A DNA stretch of 64,000 bases from Ciona intestinalis (lineage: Eukaryota; Chordata; Ascidiacea; Phlebobranchia; Cionidae), in the NCBI RefSeq assembly GCF_000224145.3, contig NW_004190396.2, forward strand, positions 1 to 64,000. The letters are read 5' to 3'. Below the pieces are notes generated by a model. It saw nothing but the letters and a program-made list of their open reading frames with translations. It was not told where the DNA came from and ran no database searches. The translations under genes were made by a program, and so were the position numbers. Positions 46,156-58,319 of this stretch are shown piece after piece. Position 1 is the stretch's first letter, and each line of letters starts with the position of its first letter.

Positions 46156-48789
46156 ACACCGAGGTTAGTTCCCAAACACCCGCATAACCAAATAAGTTCA
46201 AACACGCTTTTAACACGAAAATAATTCTCGCCCAAAATTTCGAAGATTCAAATTAATCTTCGCTCACAGTTAAGTTATAATCCCAAGTTCAAAGCGTGGA
46301 TTACTAGCGTAGCGTTGCGTTGCGTAAACATTCGAATTAAGCTGATTTTTTACCAGAATCTTCTTAAGCGAGAAAATAATCCGGGAACACTGGAAAATAT
46401 ATTATCCGGCAACACTGTATGACGTAACAGACGAATATTATTCACGAATAATAAAAATTCTGGAACCTGACACTTCCTGTTTTCGTTGAAATTAAATTTA
46501 ACGATTTGATTGGTCGGTTGGATCACGTGGGCTGTTATTGTGACGAAACAGACGATGCGGATTTTACGATTTCAATGGAATATCGCGATTGACGCGATAT
46601 TCGAACAAATGAGTTGCAGTAGAGGATGTGACGTCATAAATTATGGGGTGGGGGGGTCGTAAAATATTTAGATGTTCTTCGTGACGTATTTACGACGCAT
46701 CGTGTGTTAATTGACGCGTAACAATGGACAACAATGGTTCAAATGTTTGTCTCGAATTCAAGAAGTTTTTATTTACTGATTGTTACGTAGTGAAGTGGCA
46801 TTGTTAGTTGATTGTTACGTCATAAACAGATATCAAAGGGCTCCCAGGTGCCCGTCGCGGGATAATTAGCATTGTCACGTCATATTTGCAATTCTAGAAC
46901 CGAATTTGCAAGTGGCTCTTTAATCGCTGCAGCGAAACCGACCGCAATTGTATTGTGACGTCACAGAAGAAGATTTTCACATCGGTTTTGGCGAGTTCGC
47001 GCAGCTGGGGCAAGTTGGGTCAACAAGATGGTTCAGTGTTTAATAAGAGTGGGGTGTATGATGTCACAATGGTGTATGATGTCACAATGGGGTCACGCGC
47101 GACTTCGTGCACCCGATTGTCTCTTTCATGTGGTTATTGTGACGTAACTATTACTTTCACGGCGACATTCCATTAAAAATCAGCCACAAATAATCGCGGT
47201 TGAATCGCGATGTCTCCTTATTATAAATATAACCTGACATCGCGTTAATTACGCGTTGCATCGATGTCGAACAATGGATTACAATGGTTGCTCTTCGCGA
47301 TGAACTTGTAACGTCACAGAGGCCGATTATAGACCGGAAGTGTTGCCGTGATGTAACAACCCCCATTATGTCGTCATTGATGGATTGTAATACGTCATAA
47401 AATAAAGATAAAACACAATGTTCCACCCATTGTTACGTTGATAATGAACAGACACATGATGAATGGTAGCACTGCATTGTGACGTCATAATTCAACGCTG
47501 CTGGATCGCGCTGCAAAACATTCGCCAACGTTATAATTATCTGTTTGTTCTTTCGATTGTTCGACAAATTAAATACAACTTTCATTATGACGTCACAAGT
47601 GAACAATCGAATACGCCACAATCAATGTTCGATTCCATTGTTACGAACCGCGATTATAGAAACCGCTATCATCAATAATATCATGTTTCTATGTCGGATA
47701 GAAATAATATAACTACACGCCCACGAAGGTCATGGGTCAGGGGGTTTCCCACGCTATTGTGACGTATATAAACATACATTGTTACAATTCGAATTCTAAG
47801 ACTTCGACTTCGAAGCTTCCGCTATTTTCGCGTTTTCGCGACATTGGAAGACGCCATTGTGACAATGATTGTGACGTATTTCCGTCGCTACCATCGCACG
47901 AACGCCGACGTAACAATAGCTGTGTTTGTTACGTCATCAATAGAGGAATGTTTGGGGGCGTTGTGACGTCATAAGGGGGAGTTTTTGAATAGAAAGATTA
48001 TTGACTGGAAACACTGAGGATTATTGACTGGAAACACTACATAGCGACATCGATTGCAATCGAACAAATAAATTTGTTTTTCGATTGTGACGTCAGAATC
48101 GGTTTCATCGTGTTGGAATTATCCGTTAAGAGCGATTGTGACGTCACAAGCTACGAGATCAATGAAACAATCGTAATTATTCGAATATTCGACTGTCATT
48201 GTGAGGTCACATTACTTATATTATGACGAAATAATTAAAATTATTAGTTTGAAATATTCAACAAATAATAAACGAGGAAACGAACAAAGGGGAGGCCGCT
48301 GTTAAACAATCAAGTTCGGGAATCTTAACAATTGAACATTCTAATATTGATTGTTAACAAAGTAAGCAACGCGATCGTATATTATCGAAATTAAATTTGA
48401 ACAATCCGCGAACAATGGCTATTGTTCATCACAATAACAAACAATGGACCACGTGATCACTTTCCGACGGAAGTAATTGTCGTATTCGAGAATTTACAAC
48501 AATTAACATTCTTGCAAACTAACTGTAACTTATTCATCATCGCGCGCCAATGATAGTCTTGATAACACGGGTGTTCTTACTCCTTAAACTTCTTTATTCG
48601 AATATTTATTCCTTTTAACCCAAATTATTTATTTATTTTATTCTTGGCGTCTTATAACAACTATTATTTTTGCTCCTACTCCCCATCACTCCCCATCACT
48701 TCACTTCACTTCGCCAAGCCAAGCTTACTTGCACTGTTTCTCCGTTTCTTCTACTTTTATAAGATAAATGTTTGTTGAGAGTTGAATTT

Positions 48790-48912
48790 TAGGTTTAGCA
48801 GCCAAACTTATATTCCAGTATTTTCGCTCGTAGGGTGTTTTAACGACTGTTGTTTTGCTGCTAATTCTCTTTAAATAATTTGAACTTTGCCATCGCCTTC
48901 TTGTTCTCGAAT
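48790..48912 (+). repeat. Family B repeat
   Basis: TTTAGCAGCCAAACTTATAT, CGTAGGGTGTTTTAACGACT and GTTTTGCTGCTAATTCTCTT. Confidence 0.7.
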
Positions 48913-49699
48913 ATTATTCGAACAAGACGTTTGTGACGTCATAATTGAAAGGAACCGGTGTCGCGGAATCCTTTGACGCAACAAAGGAAGACGCGCGACC
49001 GGAACACAAACTACTTGAAACAATGGACGCGACGAGTTTATACAGACACACGTCAGTTACGTCACAATAGCAAACAATATGGCGTCCAGTGACCTCTGTT
49101 TGACCCCGGATCAACAAATTTCGATAAAAAGTCGAAGTCGCGCTTAATCCAAAGAATAAATATAAAAGTTTGTGACGTCACAATAGAGAACATCTTCGCT
49201 AGCTGAAACATTGTGACGTCACAATAAAAATAAACCAAACAGCGTCTGAGAAACCACCACACGAGGCGCTACACCCATGCTTCAAAAATCGCGACATCGC
49301 GTCGCATTTTTAAAAAGTTGAGACCGCGAACCACCTGTGTTATGACGTCACAATACCGTGCAGACGACTTGGTTTGGAAATCGACACTACCGCTTAACTT
49401 CTGTGACGAAACAATATACGATTGTGACGTCAGTATTTAGTCTAATTCTAAAACTAAACCGAAAACTTTAAATTTTAATCCGAAATTTAATATCGATTTC
49501 AAACAAGCAACTAAGCGGGTATACAGCGACGTCTAGCGGTTGGAAAATAATGACTTGTTTGTTCAAGCGATCCCACGAAGACCACCAGCGTGGATTAAAT
49601 CCTTCATTTACGACGGAACTCACGAACAAAGTCCCCCCGCTGTGGTAATCCTATAACTGACTCATAATAATAATGGCTTGTTCATAAATAACATTCCTC

Positions 49700-51066
49700 A
49701 TTCTTCAACCCTGGATTCGAACGCAGGAACCCTAGTTCTCCAACCCTGTCCTGTATTCAAACCCAGGATCTCTGGTTCTCCAACCCTGGCATGGATTCGA
49801 ACCCAGGATCCCTGGTTCTCCCACCCTGGCATGGATTAGAACCCAGGATCCCTAGTTCTCCAACCCTGTCCTGTATTCAAACCCAGGATCTCTGGTTCTC
49901 CAACCCTGGCATGGATTCGAACCCAGGATCTCTGGTTCTCCCACCCTGGCATGGATTAGAACCCAGGATCCCTAGTTCTCCAACCCTGGCCTGTATTCAA
50001 ACCCAGGATCTCTGGTTCTCCAACCCTGGCCTGGATTCAAACCCAGGATCTCTGGTTCTCCAACCCTGGCCTGGATTCGAACCCAGGATCCCTGGTTCTC
50101 CCACCCTGGCCTGGATTAGAACCCAGGATCCCTGGTTCTCCAACCCTGGCCTGGATTCGAACCCAGGATCTCTGGTTCTCCAACCCTGGCCTGAATTCGA
50201 ACCCAGGATCCCTGGGTCTCCAACCCTGACCTGGATTCGAACCCAGGATCCCTGGTTCTCCAACCCTGGCCAGGATTCGAACCCAGATCCTGGTTCTCCA
50301 CCTGGCCAGATTCNNNNNNNNNNNNNNNNNNNNNNNNNNNNNNNNNNNNNNNNNNNNNNNNNNTGAATTCGAACCCAGGATCCCTGGGTCTCCAACCCTG
50401 ACCTGTATTCGAACCCAGGATCCCTGGTTCTCCACCCTGGCCAGGATTCGAACCCAGGATCCCTGGTTCTCCACCCTGGCCAGGATTCGAACCCAGGATC
50501 CATGGTTCTCCACCCTGGCCAGGATTCGAACCCAGGATCCCTGGGTCTCCTACCCTGACCTGGATTAGAACCCAGGATCCCTGGTTCTCCAACCCTGGCC
50601 TGGATTCGAACCCAGGATCCCTGGTTCTCCAACCCTGGCCTGGATTCGAACCCAGGATCCCTGGTTCTTCAACCCTGACCTGGATTCGAACCCAGGATCC
50701 CTGGTTCTCCAACCCTGGCCTGGATTCGAACCCAGGATCCCTGGTTCTCCAACCCTGGCCTGGATTCGAACCCAGGACCCCTAGTTCTCCAACCCTGGCC
50801 TGGATTCGAACCCAGGATCCCTGGTTCTCCAACCCTGGCCTAGATTCGAACCCAGGAACCCTAGTTCTCCAACCCTGGCCTGGATTCGAACCCAGGATCC
50901 CTGGTTCTCCAACCCTGGCCTGGATTCGAACCCAGGATCCCTGGTTCTCCAACCCTGGCCTGAATTCGAACCCAGGATCCTTGGGTCTCCAACCCTGGCC
51001 TAGATTAGAACCCAGGATCCCTGGTTCTCCAACCCTGGCCTGGATTCGAACCCAGGATCCCTACCA
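49700..51066. repeat. 40-bp minisatellite with a B-box-like sequence in each unit
   Basis: About 33 units of a 40-bp repeat (CTGGATTCGAACCCAGGATC then CCTGGTTCTCCAACCCTGGC), broken by a 50-N gap. The minus strand of each unit reads GGGTTCGAATCC, matching the RNA polymerase III B-box GGTTCGANTCC. Long open frames through it, in all frames, are repeat artefacts. Confidence 0.93.
50314..50363. other. Assembly gap (50 N) inside the minisatellite
   Basis: Placeholder gap; true array length is unknown. Confidence 0.95.
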
Positions 51067-51272
51067 CCGAATGGTTAAAACAGTTATCATGTAAATGTTA
51101 TTATTAAAGCAATGTTAAAAATAAAAAGAGTGCAGATTTGTGGCCACTAGGTGAGCAACAGAGCCACCACACGAGAGAAACAGAGAGCACCAAGCGATAA
51201 TAACACTTAATGTTATTTCTATAAACACTGCAGTATATGGAAGTGGGGGGTTTCCCTAATATGATATCTCCT

Positions 51273-54200
51273 TCACGCCCAAATCCCATCCTCCTGTAAA
51301 TGGAAATAATATATTAAAACAAACATAAAACATAGTCGTCACAGGTTTTGAATATTTCGTAAAACAAGAGGGTGGCTTTCCTATCATGCAGTTACAAAAA
51401 GCTGTGTTAATCTTAAAACTGGGTTGGCTAAACCAAATATGACGCCACCTGTGATTTAAAGGTTGCCAGGTCTCACCATACAAACCCCATATTTGGAAAT
51501 GTTATTCATTGTATATAACATGTGTAGTAACAACCCTCACATAGACGTTCACAAACATGACACATCGTTCTTACCTCCTTATTCCTTGTTTTACGTTTGG
51601 CATCACTGCGTTTGGCATCACTGGCAATATCGGAATCTTCCTGCATCAACTTTAACCGGTTCTGCGTCTGATTGTAAAGGGGGGGGGGGGGTAATTGTTA
51701 ATAATTGTTGAGGTTGGGATTCATAATACATTATATTATGTCATTGCTAAACTGACAACGATTTAAAAAAAAAGAAAAAAAAACATTTGCAAAAAATATC
51801 TTGTGCATTAAAAGCAAATTTTCCAATCTGGATTATAACACTATGACATCATTACCCATGACATCATCACTCATGACATCATCACCCATGACATCATCAT
51901 CCCACCTGTTGTTTAAGTTGTTGTACCAACGCATCCTTCTCCCTCCTTAACAAACAAACTTCATCCGCGTTCGATTTCTTACGTGGTTGCGATAACTCCA
52001 ACAACGCTATGTTCGAATCCTTCTCGCTGATCGCTGCCAATAACGCTTCCTGTCTACAAACAATATTAATATCATCAACATGAAGTTCTGGGTGTGAGAT
52101 ACAGTAGGGCAGAGTTATAGAAACACCGACTATTTAAACTACCGACTTTGTGTGCTTTTCCCCATTGCCGATGTTAATTTGGAAAGAAAATGACGGCTTT
52201 TGGTTAACACTCCCCAAACCACCCCCTAATATAATCACTTCATCTCGAGAGCCTCCTCCATCTGCTTCCTCCTCTCCCCTCTCAACTTCTCCAACATCCG
52301 ATCTTTACTTTCCACCATGACTTCCATACTCGCGACTCTCATCCCCGTTTCCTCGAGGACTTGTTTCGTCTTCGTAAACTCAGCAACCAGCTCAGCAAGC
52401 TACAAACGTTCGGTGAAATTATTTAATCATCAGAAAACACCTAATATACAAACGGTGGCTTCGATACCTTATGCTAATATAAAGGTTTGGTTGCCTGGAT
52501 TAAGAAATAAAACTCAAGGGTTACATTTCCCAAAGGTCTGCCGGCAAATTATGACAAGCAGTGACGTTTTAATGTCCGATACAGGCTGTCTAGATGCAAT
52601 AAGGTTCCCAACCCCCCTTTATACACCCCCCACCCACCTGGTTCTCGGCCACCCTCCGCCCCTCCTCCACCCCCGCCAACACGACCTCCCTCTCAGCAGT
52701 GATACTAACGCTCTCACGCAAAGCTTCTTCCAACTCCTCTACTCGCTCGTCTTTCGTTTGCATTTCGCTCTGTGGTGGAAATACATTGTTATGTTGGTAT
52801 GGTGGTTGATTCTAACCCAGGGGTTATGGGTTCAAGGCTTGTCGTTTCTACCATTGTGGGCGTATGTGTCCTTGGCCTGGCACTTAACGGCAATTGCTCC
52901 AACCCAGTGGTTACTAATGAGTTGTCCAAATTATCAGCCATACAAAAAAATAATCCCCCACAGAGTTACATACGTGGTAACTCGTAAGCTGGCACGAGGT
53001 GTATGAAACATAACACCCGTGTTATACCTTGAAACAGAACATCCATGTTATACCTTAACCCCATCACCCCCATACAACAGCCCACCCAACGTACCAAATA
53101 CTTTGCGACATCCCGATCTTGTGCGGCTCCTTTCCTTCGTGCTTCTTCAATCATCTCTGTTTGTAAAGATTTGATCTTCATGGTTTGTTCCTTATGTTTC
53201 CTGGTGGTAAGTTGAGGGTTATGTCACCGCGGTGTTAAACAACTAATGGCTTACTTTTCCATGGCCGATATTTTTTCATCTTTTGAGTGTTTTTCGTTTT
53301 CGGTTTCTTTGAGGATTCCCAACAGCCTGTCGAGATCTCCTTGGCAACGTGATGCCTGTAAACATTGTGATGTCATCAATGATGAATTACAACAGCTCCT
53401 CGTTGTCATCCGCAACTTAACCAACCTCGTCCACTTTCGACTGAACCTCAATCTCCAAATTACGAATCTTCAAATTAAATTCTTCCTTCGTGGTTTCCGT
53501 CATCGCTTGTTGTTGGGCCTATAGATATCTTATATAACATAGATATCTTATATATAATTGATGTGGTAAGGGGACAGGCCTCGCAAAAATCCATTTATAA
53601 AGAAACGTGATTCAGATTAGTTTTACACCCCATGATTTTAAACTTAATTCTATTCCACCAATAATACGACCCCCAACCCCTATAACCCCAAAACCCCCAC
53701 CCCCCACCTTCTTATGTTGATTCTGCAGCCTGTTGAAATCCTCCGTGTGTTTCTGGATGTTGATCTCGAGTTGTTTGATGAACGAATCTTTCTTCACGAT
53801 CGAGGAAGCGAGGGAGGTCGCTTGTTCTTGTAGTTCGCTTATCGAGGTCTGGGGTGTAATGATGATGTCATAATTGATGATGTCATCAATATATTGATAA
53901 TGTCATAAAAACTACTTGAGTAAAAGTACAAAGATAGAATTAGAAAAAAAGTTCTAAAGGAAAATTTTTAGTAAAAGTTTTTATAAAATACGATACGAGA
54001 ATACGTGTAAAAGTGTCAATAATTAAAACCAATTCAACCATATTCATCAGTTTTAATTAATATTTATTACATCACCTCTCTCTCTGTGACATCACGACGC
54101 GAACAATCCAATTGTTGCTCAGCGTTTTTCAATTGTTGATTCAAATCTGCTGATTCATCTCGTAACTGTTGTCGTAGCAACGATATTTCGTGTTGTAACG

Positions 54201-57200
54201 CTTCAACGATTTTGTCCTGAGGGTTATAGTGATGTCATAAAATGACTTTGTTGTGTGGATGAGATTTGGCATGTACACATATACCTATGTTATACACATT
54301 AATGTTGTATTGTGGGCCATCTTTAATTGAATGTCCATTTTATTGCATTATTTTATACAAATAAGTTTGTTGCTATATTGGTGACCCTCCTATTCGCCCT
54401 GGAATGATGAAACCGTATTTGAATTGTCTGGATCCACAGAATGATAAGTAAATTGTCAATATTACATCAATTAAGCAGGGAATAAAATAATATGGTCTTA
54501 AAGAGCGTCTTGTCCCCCCCACCTTATCAGCGAGTGCTTCTTCCATCGTCGTCAACGCTGAATCGCTCGTACAAGAGTCTTCCTCCAACGCAACCAACGC
54601 TCGTTTCTTCTCCTCCAACATTCCGTCGCGCTCTCGAACAACTTCCGATAAACTCTCAATCTTTTTATGGAGGACCAAGATTTTACGATCCTTAACGTCC
54701 AGGGTGTCGCGTAAATGTGACAACTCCGACGCGTCGCAACTTTTATCCTCTTGGAGGCGCAAGAGATAATCTTGTTTCTCGTCCAGGATTCGTTGTTTTT
54801 CATCCAGGCGATTGCGCAATGAGTCAACCTTAGAAAACAGTTGTGTTTTGAGCTGAATATTTATGATTTATTAGGAATGTGGGGATAAGGGCTTTGTTCG
54901 AAAATAGATTAAACATTTAACAGAAATAAAGTTTCAAAAGTTTCAGCATACCAAGCTTAATCTTCGGGGATAATTATTATCTCAAGTTACAACCCCCGCA
55001 CACAACAAACCTCCGATTGCAACACAGACGCTCGTTGATCCTTAGCATTCAACGATTCTTTCAGCACGTCAATGTGTTGACGGTTATCTGATTGTTGGTT
55101 GTTCAACGTATCCAACCTCGTTTGCAACGTTACTATCTCCGTCTCTTTCTTCTGGACATCAGATTTTAATTGGTCAACCTGGGGGGAAATCAAGGGTGTT
55201 ATGTTGTATTATGTATATAGATGTTTACAGCAACTGTGGGATAATTGTAAATACATTTGTATTTTAAAACATAAGGATAAATTGTTTTTACAATTGGAAA
55301 AGCTTTAAACGTAATCATTAGATATGAAGACAATGTGTACGGGTTGTTATGTTTACAGGGGGAATCCATGTTGCATCACCTTATTCTTCATGAAGTCCGA
55401 ATGACTCTTCACCGCTTCCAGTTGCTTCACATCTTCCCTGTGCTGAGTCATGATGATGTCGGCTTCGTGTTTCGTCGATTCAAGTTCGAGCTCCACTTCA
55501 CGGTTCATTCGTTCTAAGGACGATATCTTTGCTTCCTGGGGGTCAGGGGGGGTTAGGGGATGAATGAGGGGCCTGGGATACGGGTAAATATATGGGTGTA
55601 GGCGAATACAGATGAATGCATCGGGGAATCTAAGGTGGTTGGTATGAAATGTGGGGGGGTTTGTTGTACGAGAGGTAAATTGGTGGGGGGAGGGGTGGTT
55701 TTTGTAAATTTAATTTTTGTAAATGGTAAGTTAGTAACGCAGACAAAATGTCTGTGACATCACAAGGCATGGTTGTGACATCACAAATAAACGATTGTTG
55801 GAACAATAGTTAAATAATTAATGAACCTTCGCGTCGATAACTTTGTGAATCGTCGAAGTTTCCTCGTTGCCATCCAAACAACGGTTCTGTGACATCACAA
55901 TCGTTAATATGACATCATAATAATAGACATAGGCGCCAAACCTGGGGTGGCTGGGTGGGCAGGCAAACCTTGGAATTTTCTGCACTGCATTAATCAGTAA
56001 ACATTACAACCAATAAGTTAGATTTGTTTCACAGGATTGTGTGTCTGACTAACCCTGCCTCCCCTGTGTTTATAAAATTTGGCACCAATGTTAACAACAC
56101 CAGATATAGAATAAGATGATATGAAATACATGAATGTTATTTGTACGGGAATCGTCCAACTTCATGGGCATTAGACACCACACACCTTGTACTGCTGCAC
56201 TTCTATATTCTTATCATGCAGCAAGCTCTCCATGTGACCGAGTCTACTTTGGTACCCGATGATCTGAGCCTTCATTGAATCCACCTCCACGTTTAACCCT
56301 TCGTCATCAGATTTCGGTAAACCTGGATATAATATATCAGTGTTAATATATTTATGAAGTGTTGGTACTTAGATCACGAAACATGGGGTGATTACAAATA
56401 AAGTGACAAACACACGCAGTAAACTACATTTTATGAACATTTTCATCATGTGCTGTATTTCATGTTACTATTAGTTACAATACTATTAGACCTATTGCAT
56501 CGCCCTTCATATTGATAACAATGAAAACCCTACCTCCCAATTACCCCCAACCCCCACAAAACCCCCAATAACCCCCACAAAACCCCACCCACCCTTACAC
56601 TGCAACATCTCCAACAACTTGCGAACCGATTCATCCCTCGTCCCCAATGTTTGTCGTTGCGCTTCAATCCTCGACTCCAGTTCCTCCATCGTGGATTGTA
56701 ACAACTCGTTCTCGCGTAATAATCGGTCATAATTGTCTTGCATTATTCTACAACAATACAATTGTTCATGGGCCAATGTAACTTTGTGGGTGAATTTTTT
56801 TTTACATGGCCGACAATTTAGACAACCCAATAGTGATCATTGGGTTGGAGTAATTGCTGTTAATGTCTTGCCCAAGAACACGTACACCTACAATGGTAGC
56901 ACCGTCAAGCCTTGAACCCCGACCCCCTCACCTTGTAGACTCCTTATCGCCCCCATCTGACGGCGAGGTCACGAAATCCTCGTGGAGAAGTTGGTTGAGG
57001 TCGCGCTGTGCACGTAGTTCGTCTTGTAACGCTTGGGTGGTTAAATGGAGGTGCTGGGGGGGTTTATGTATACGGGTTACTATTATACAGTGCTACTATA
57101 TTTTATAATACGGGGAAATGTACAACTCATGATAGAGCTGTATTACACCATACTCAAGTTGATGTAAGTTATTCAGGGCAAACTCCCTTCCTGATCCGAC

Positions 57201-58319
57201 ACTTCACTCACACAGAGAAAAAGAGCGCGTTTCTTATGAAACAAAAACCCAGACATTTCCGAAGCAGGAAATGCACAACAATGACTACATCTCCAATAAT
57301 GAACAACAAACCACCCCATTTGGAGAGTACGTGATAGGCTATACAGAAATATGCCAATATATTGCAAACAAAGACTCAAGGTGGAAAACATGGGGCAAAG
57401 CATTGCCAATAATATAAACACCTGATTCTCTTCTTGTGTAACTTTAAGTTGTTCCTTTAAAGTAACAATCTGATTCCTTTCTTCTTTTCTCAGAGCTCTC
57501 TCCTTCTTCAACTCTGGACTCCAGAATGTTTTGATGCTGTTCATGTTGGATTGGAGTTTGCTCTCCTGGGGTGGGGAGGAATTAATTAACATTATCATTA
57601 CCGGGGAAGTACCATGGGTGTCATTCAGTGCCAAAATCTGGCCGGCTACCCCCGTTTTGGAGCCCTCACTTATACCCATTATACTGACCCAAGGAAAACC
57701 ATGGATAAAGGCGCTAGAGAGAATACCATACCCAGCAATCATATAGAAGCTCGACATTCTGCTTGTTTTATCCAAACTTTCCGCTAAACAAAAGAGATAA
57801 AATTCCCACATAGGCTCAAGTTAGGCACAGGCGGTCTATACACCCCCCCTACTTCATCACAACCAAGTACTAACCTTGATATCAATCTCACGTCTTAATG
57901 ATTCAAGATCTTGTTGTAGTTGTAGGATGAAGTCGCCCCCGCTGCTACGTAAGCTTCCACGATCATCTATGAAGGTATACAGGTGTTTGAACGTGACATA
58001 ATTACTGTGGAAACAACAGTCGTTATAACACGCGTGTTCTGTTTCATACACCTCGTGCTTACGAGTTACCACTTAATTTAGTAAAATATCCCATTAGTAA
58101 ACACTGAGTTGGAGCAATTGTGAGGTATCTTGCCAACAAATGCCACAATGGTAGCAGCGACGAGCCTTAAACCTGTGCTATTTGGTTTAGAGGCGAGTGT
58201 GCTAACCACTTATCATGTCAACATAAACAAACAGAGAAAGGATAAACTTGTTAACACAAACCAAGCGACCCACCTTCCCCGTTAACTTGGAGTTTGTTTC
58301 CGTCACTTGATGACATCAT
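51273..58319 (-). CDS. ERC: ELKS/RAB6-interacting/CAST (ERC) coiled-coil scaffold
   Basis: About 20 exons from ATG 58319 to stop 51273. Boundaries I fixed: 58274..58319, 57875..57966, 57422..57565, 56932..57053, 56593..56747, 51575..51667, 51273..51293. Further exons lie near 56185-56330, 55830-55892, 55378-55536, 55012-55180, 54528-54854, 54075-54218, 53710-53851, 53425-53520, 53255-53357, 53098-53200, 52640-52770, 52240-52400 and 51905-52056. The product is roughly 850-900 aa, nearly all coiled coil. It follows vertebrate ERC1/2: ESKLQSNMNSIKTFWSPELK, MQDNYDRLLRENELLQSTME, RDESVRKLLEMLQ, TDSALTTMEEAL-like, EEALRESVSITAERE. The last seven-codon exon encodes EDGIWA-stop, matching the GIWA tail with which CAST binds the RIM PDZ domain. 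ERC proteins organise presynaptic active zones and cortical exocytosis sites. The Rab11-FIP-like domain of some ERC1 isoforms was not found. Confidence 0.93.
52808..53045 (+). repeat. Reference copy of tRNA-type SINE family A
   Basis: The longest copy: a tRNA-like B-box GGTTCAAGGCT (52828 region), then CCATTGTGGGCGTATGTGTC, CACTTAACGGCAATTGCTCC, AACCCAGTGGTTACTAATGA, CCAAATTATCAGCCATACA, TACATACGTGGTAACTCGTA, GCACGAGGTGTATGAAACA and the end ACACCCGTGTTATA. It lies in an ERC intron. Confidence 0.8.
55925..56093 (+). mobile_element. Full-length MITE family C copy
   Basis: The ends are inverted: GGCGCCAAACC at the left and AATTTGGCACC at the right. The interior has CTGCATTAATCAGTAAACAT, ACAACCAATAAGTTAGATTT and ACCCTGCCTCCCCTGTGTTT. 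It lies in an ERC intron and serves as reference for the other copies. Confidence 0.72.
56765..56925 (-). repeat. SINE family A copy in an ERC intron
   Basis: CAATGTAACTTTGTGGGTGA, GACAACCCAATAGTGATCAT, GGGTTGGAGTAATTGCTGTT and AATGGTAGCACCGTCAAGCC. Confidence 0.72.
58010..58215 (-). repeat. SINE family A copy with tRNA-like head
   Basis: The reverse copy extends through AGCAGCGACGAGCCTTAAAC into GAGGCGAGTGTGCTAACCAC, the complement of a tRNA-like A-box region (GTGGTTAGCACACTCGCC). It lies in an ERC intron. Confidence 0.72.

Larger units (their letters stand above)
44605..49700. promoter_or_regulatory. Wnt5 upstream region, dense in TGACGTCA
   Basis: About 5 kb without a gene I can support. 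I count over 15 intact TGACGTCA sites, many as TTGTGACGTCACAAT. It also has two related hairpins (45925..46003 and 46085..46155) and a family B repeat at 48790..48910. Open frames here are short, lack splice-consistent neighbours and are not called. It probably holds Wnt5 promoter and enhancer sequence; that is inferred from position only. Confidence 0.45.

Noticed and set aside
49791-50952. Long open frames rich in RIQARVGEPGILGSNPG-like repeats on both strands
   Set aside because: A 40-bp minisatellite keeps all frames open; there is no start context, splice support or family match, and some frames cross N.
58150-58215. Possible tRNA gene
   Set aside because: Only the tRNA-like head of a SINE; no complete cloverleaf could be folded by eye.
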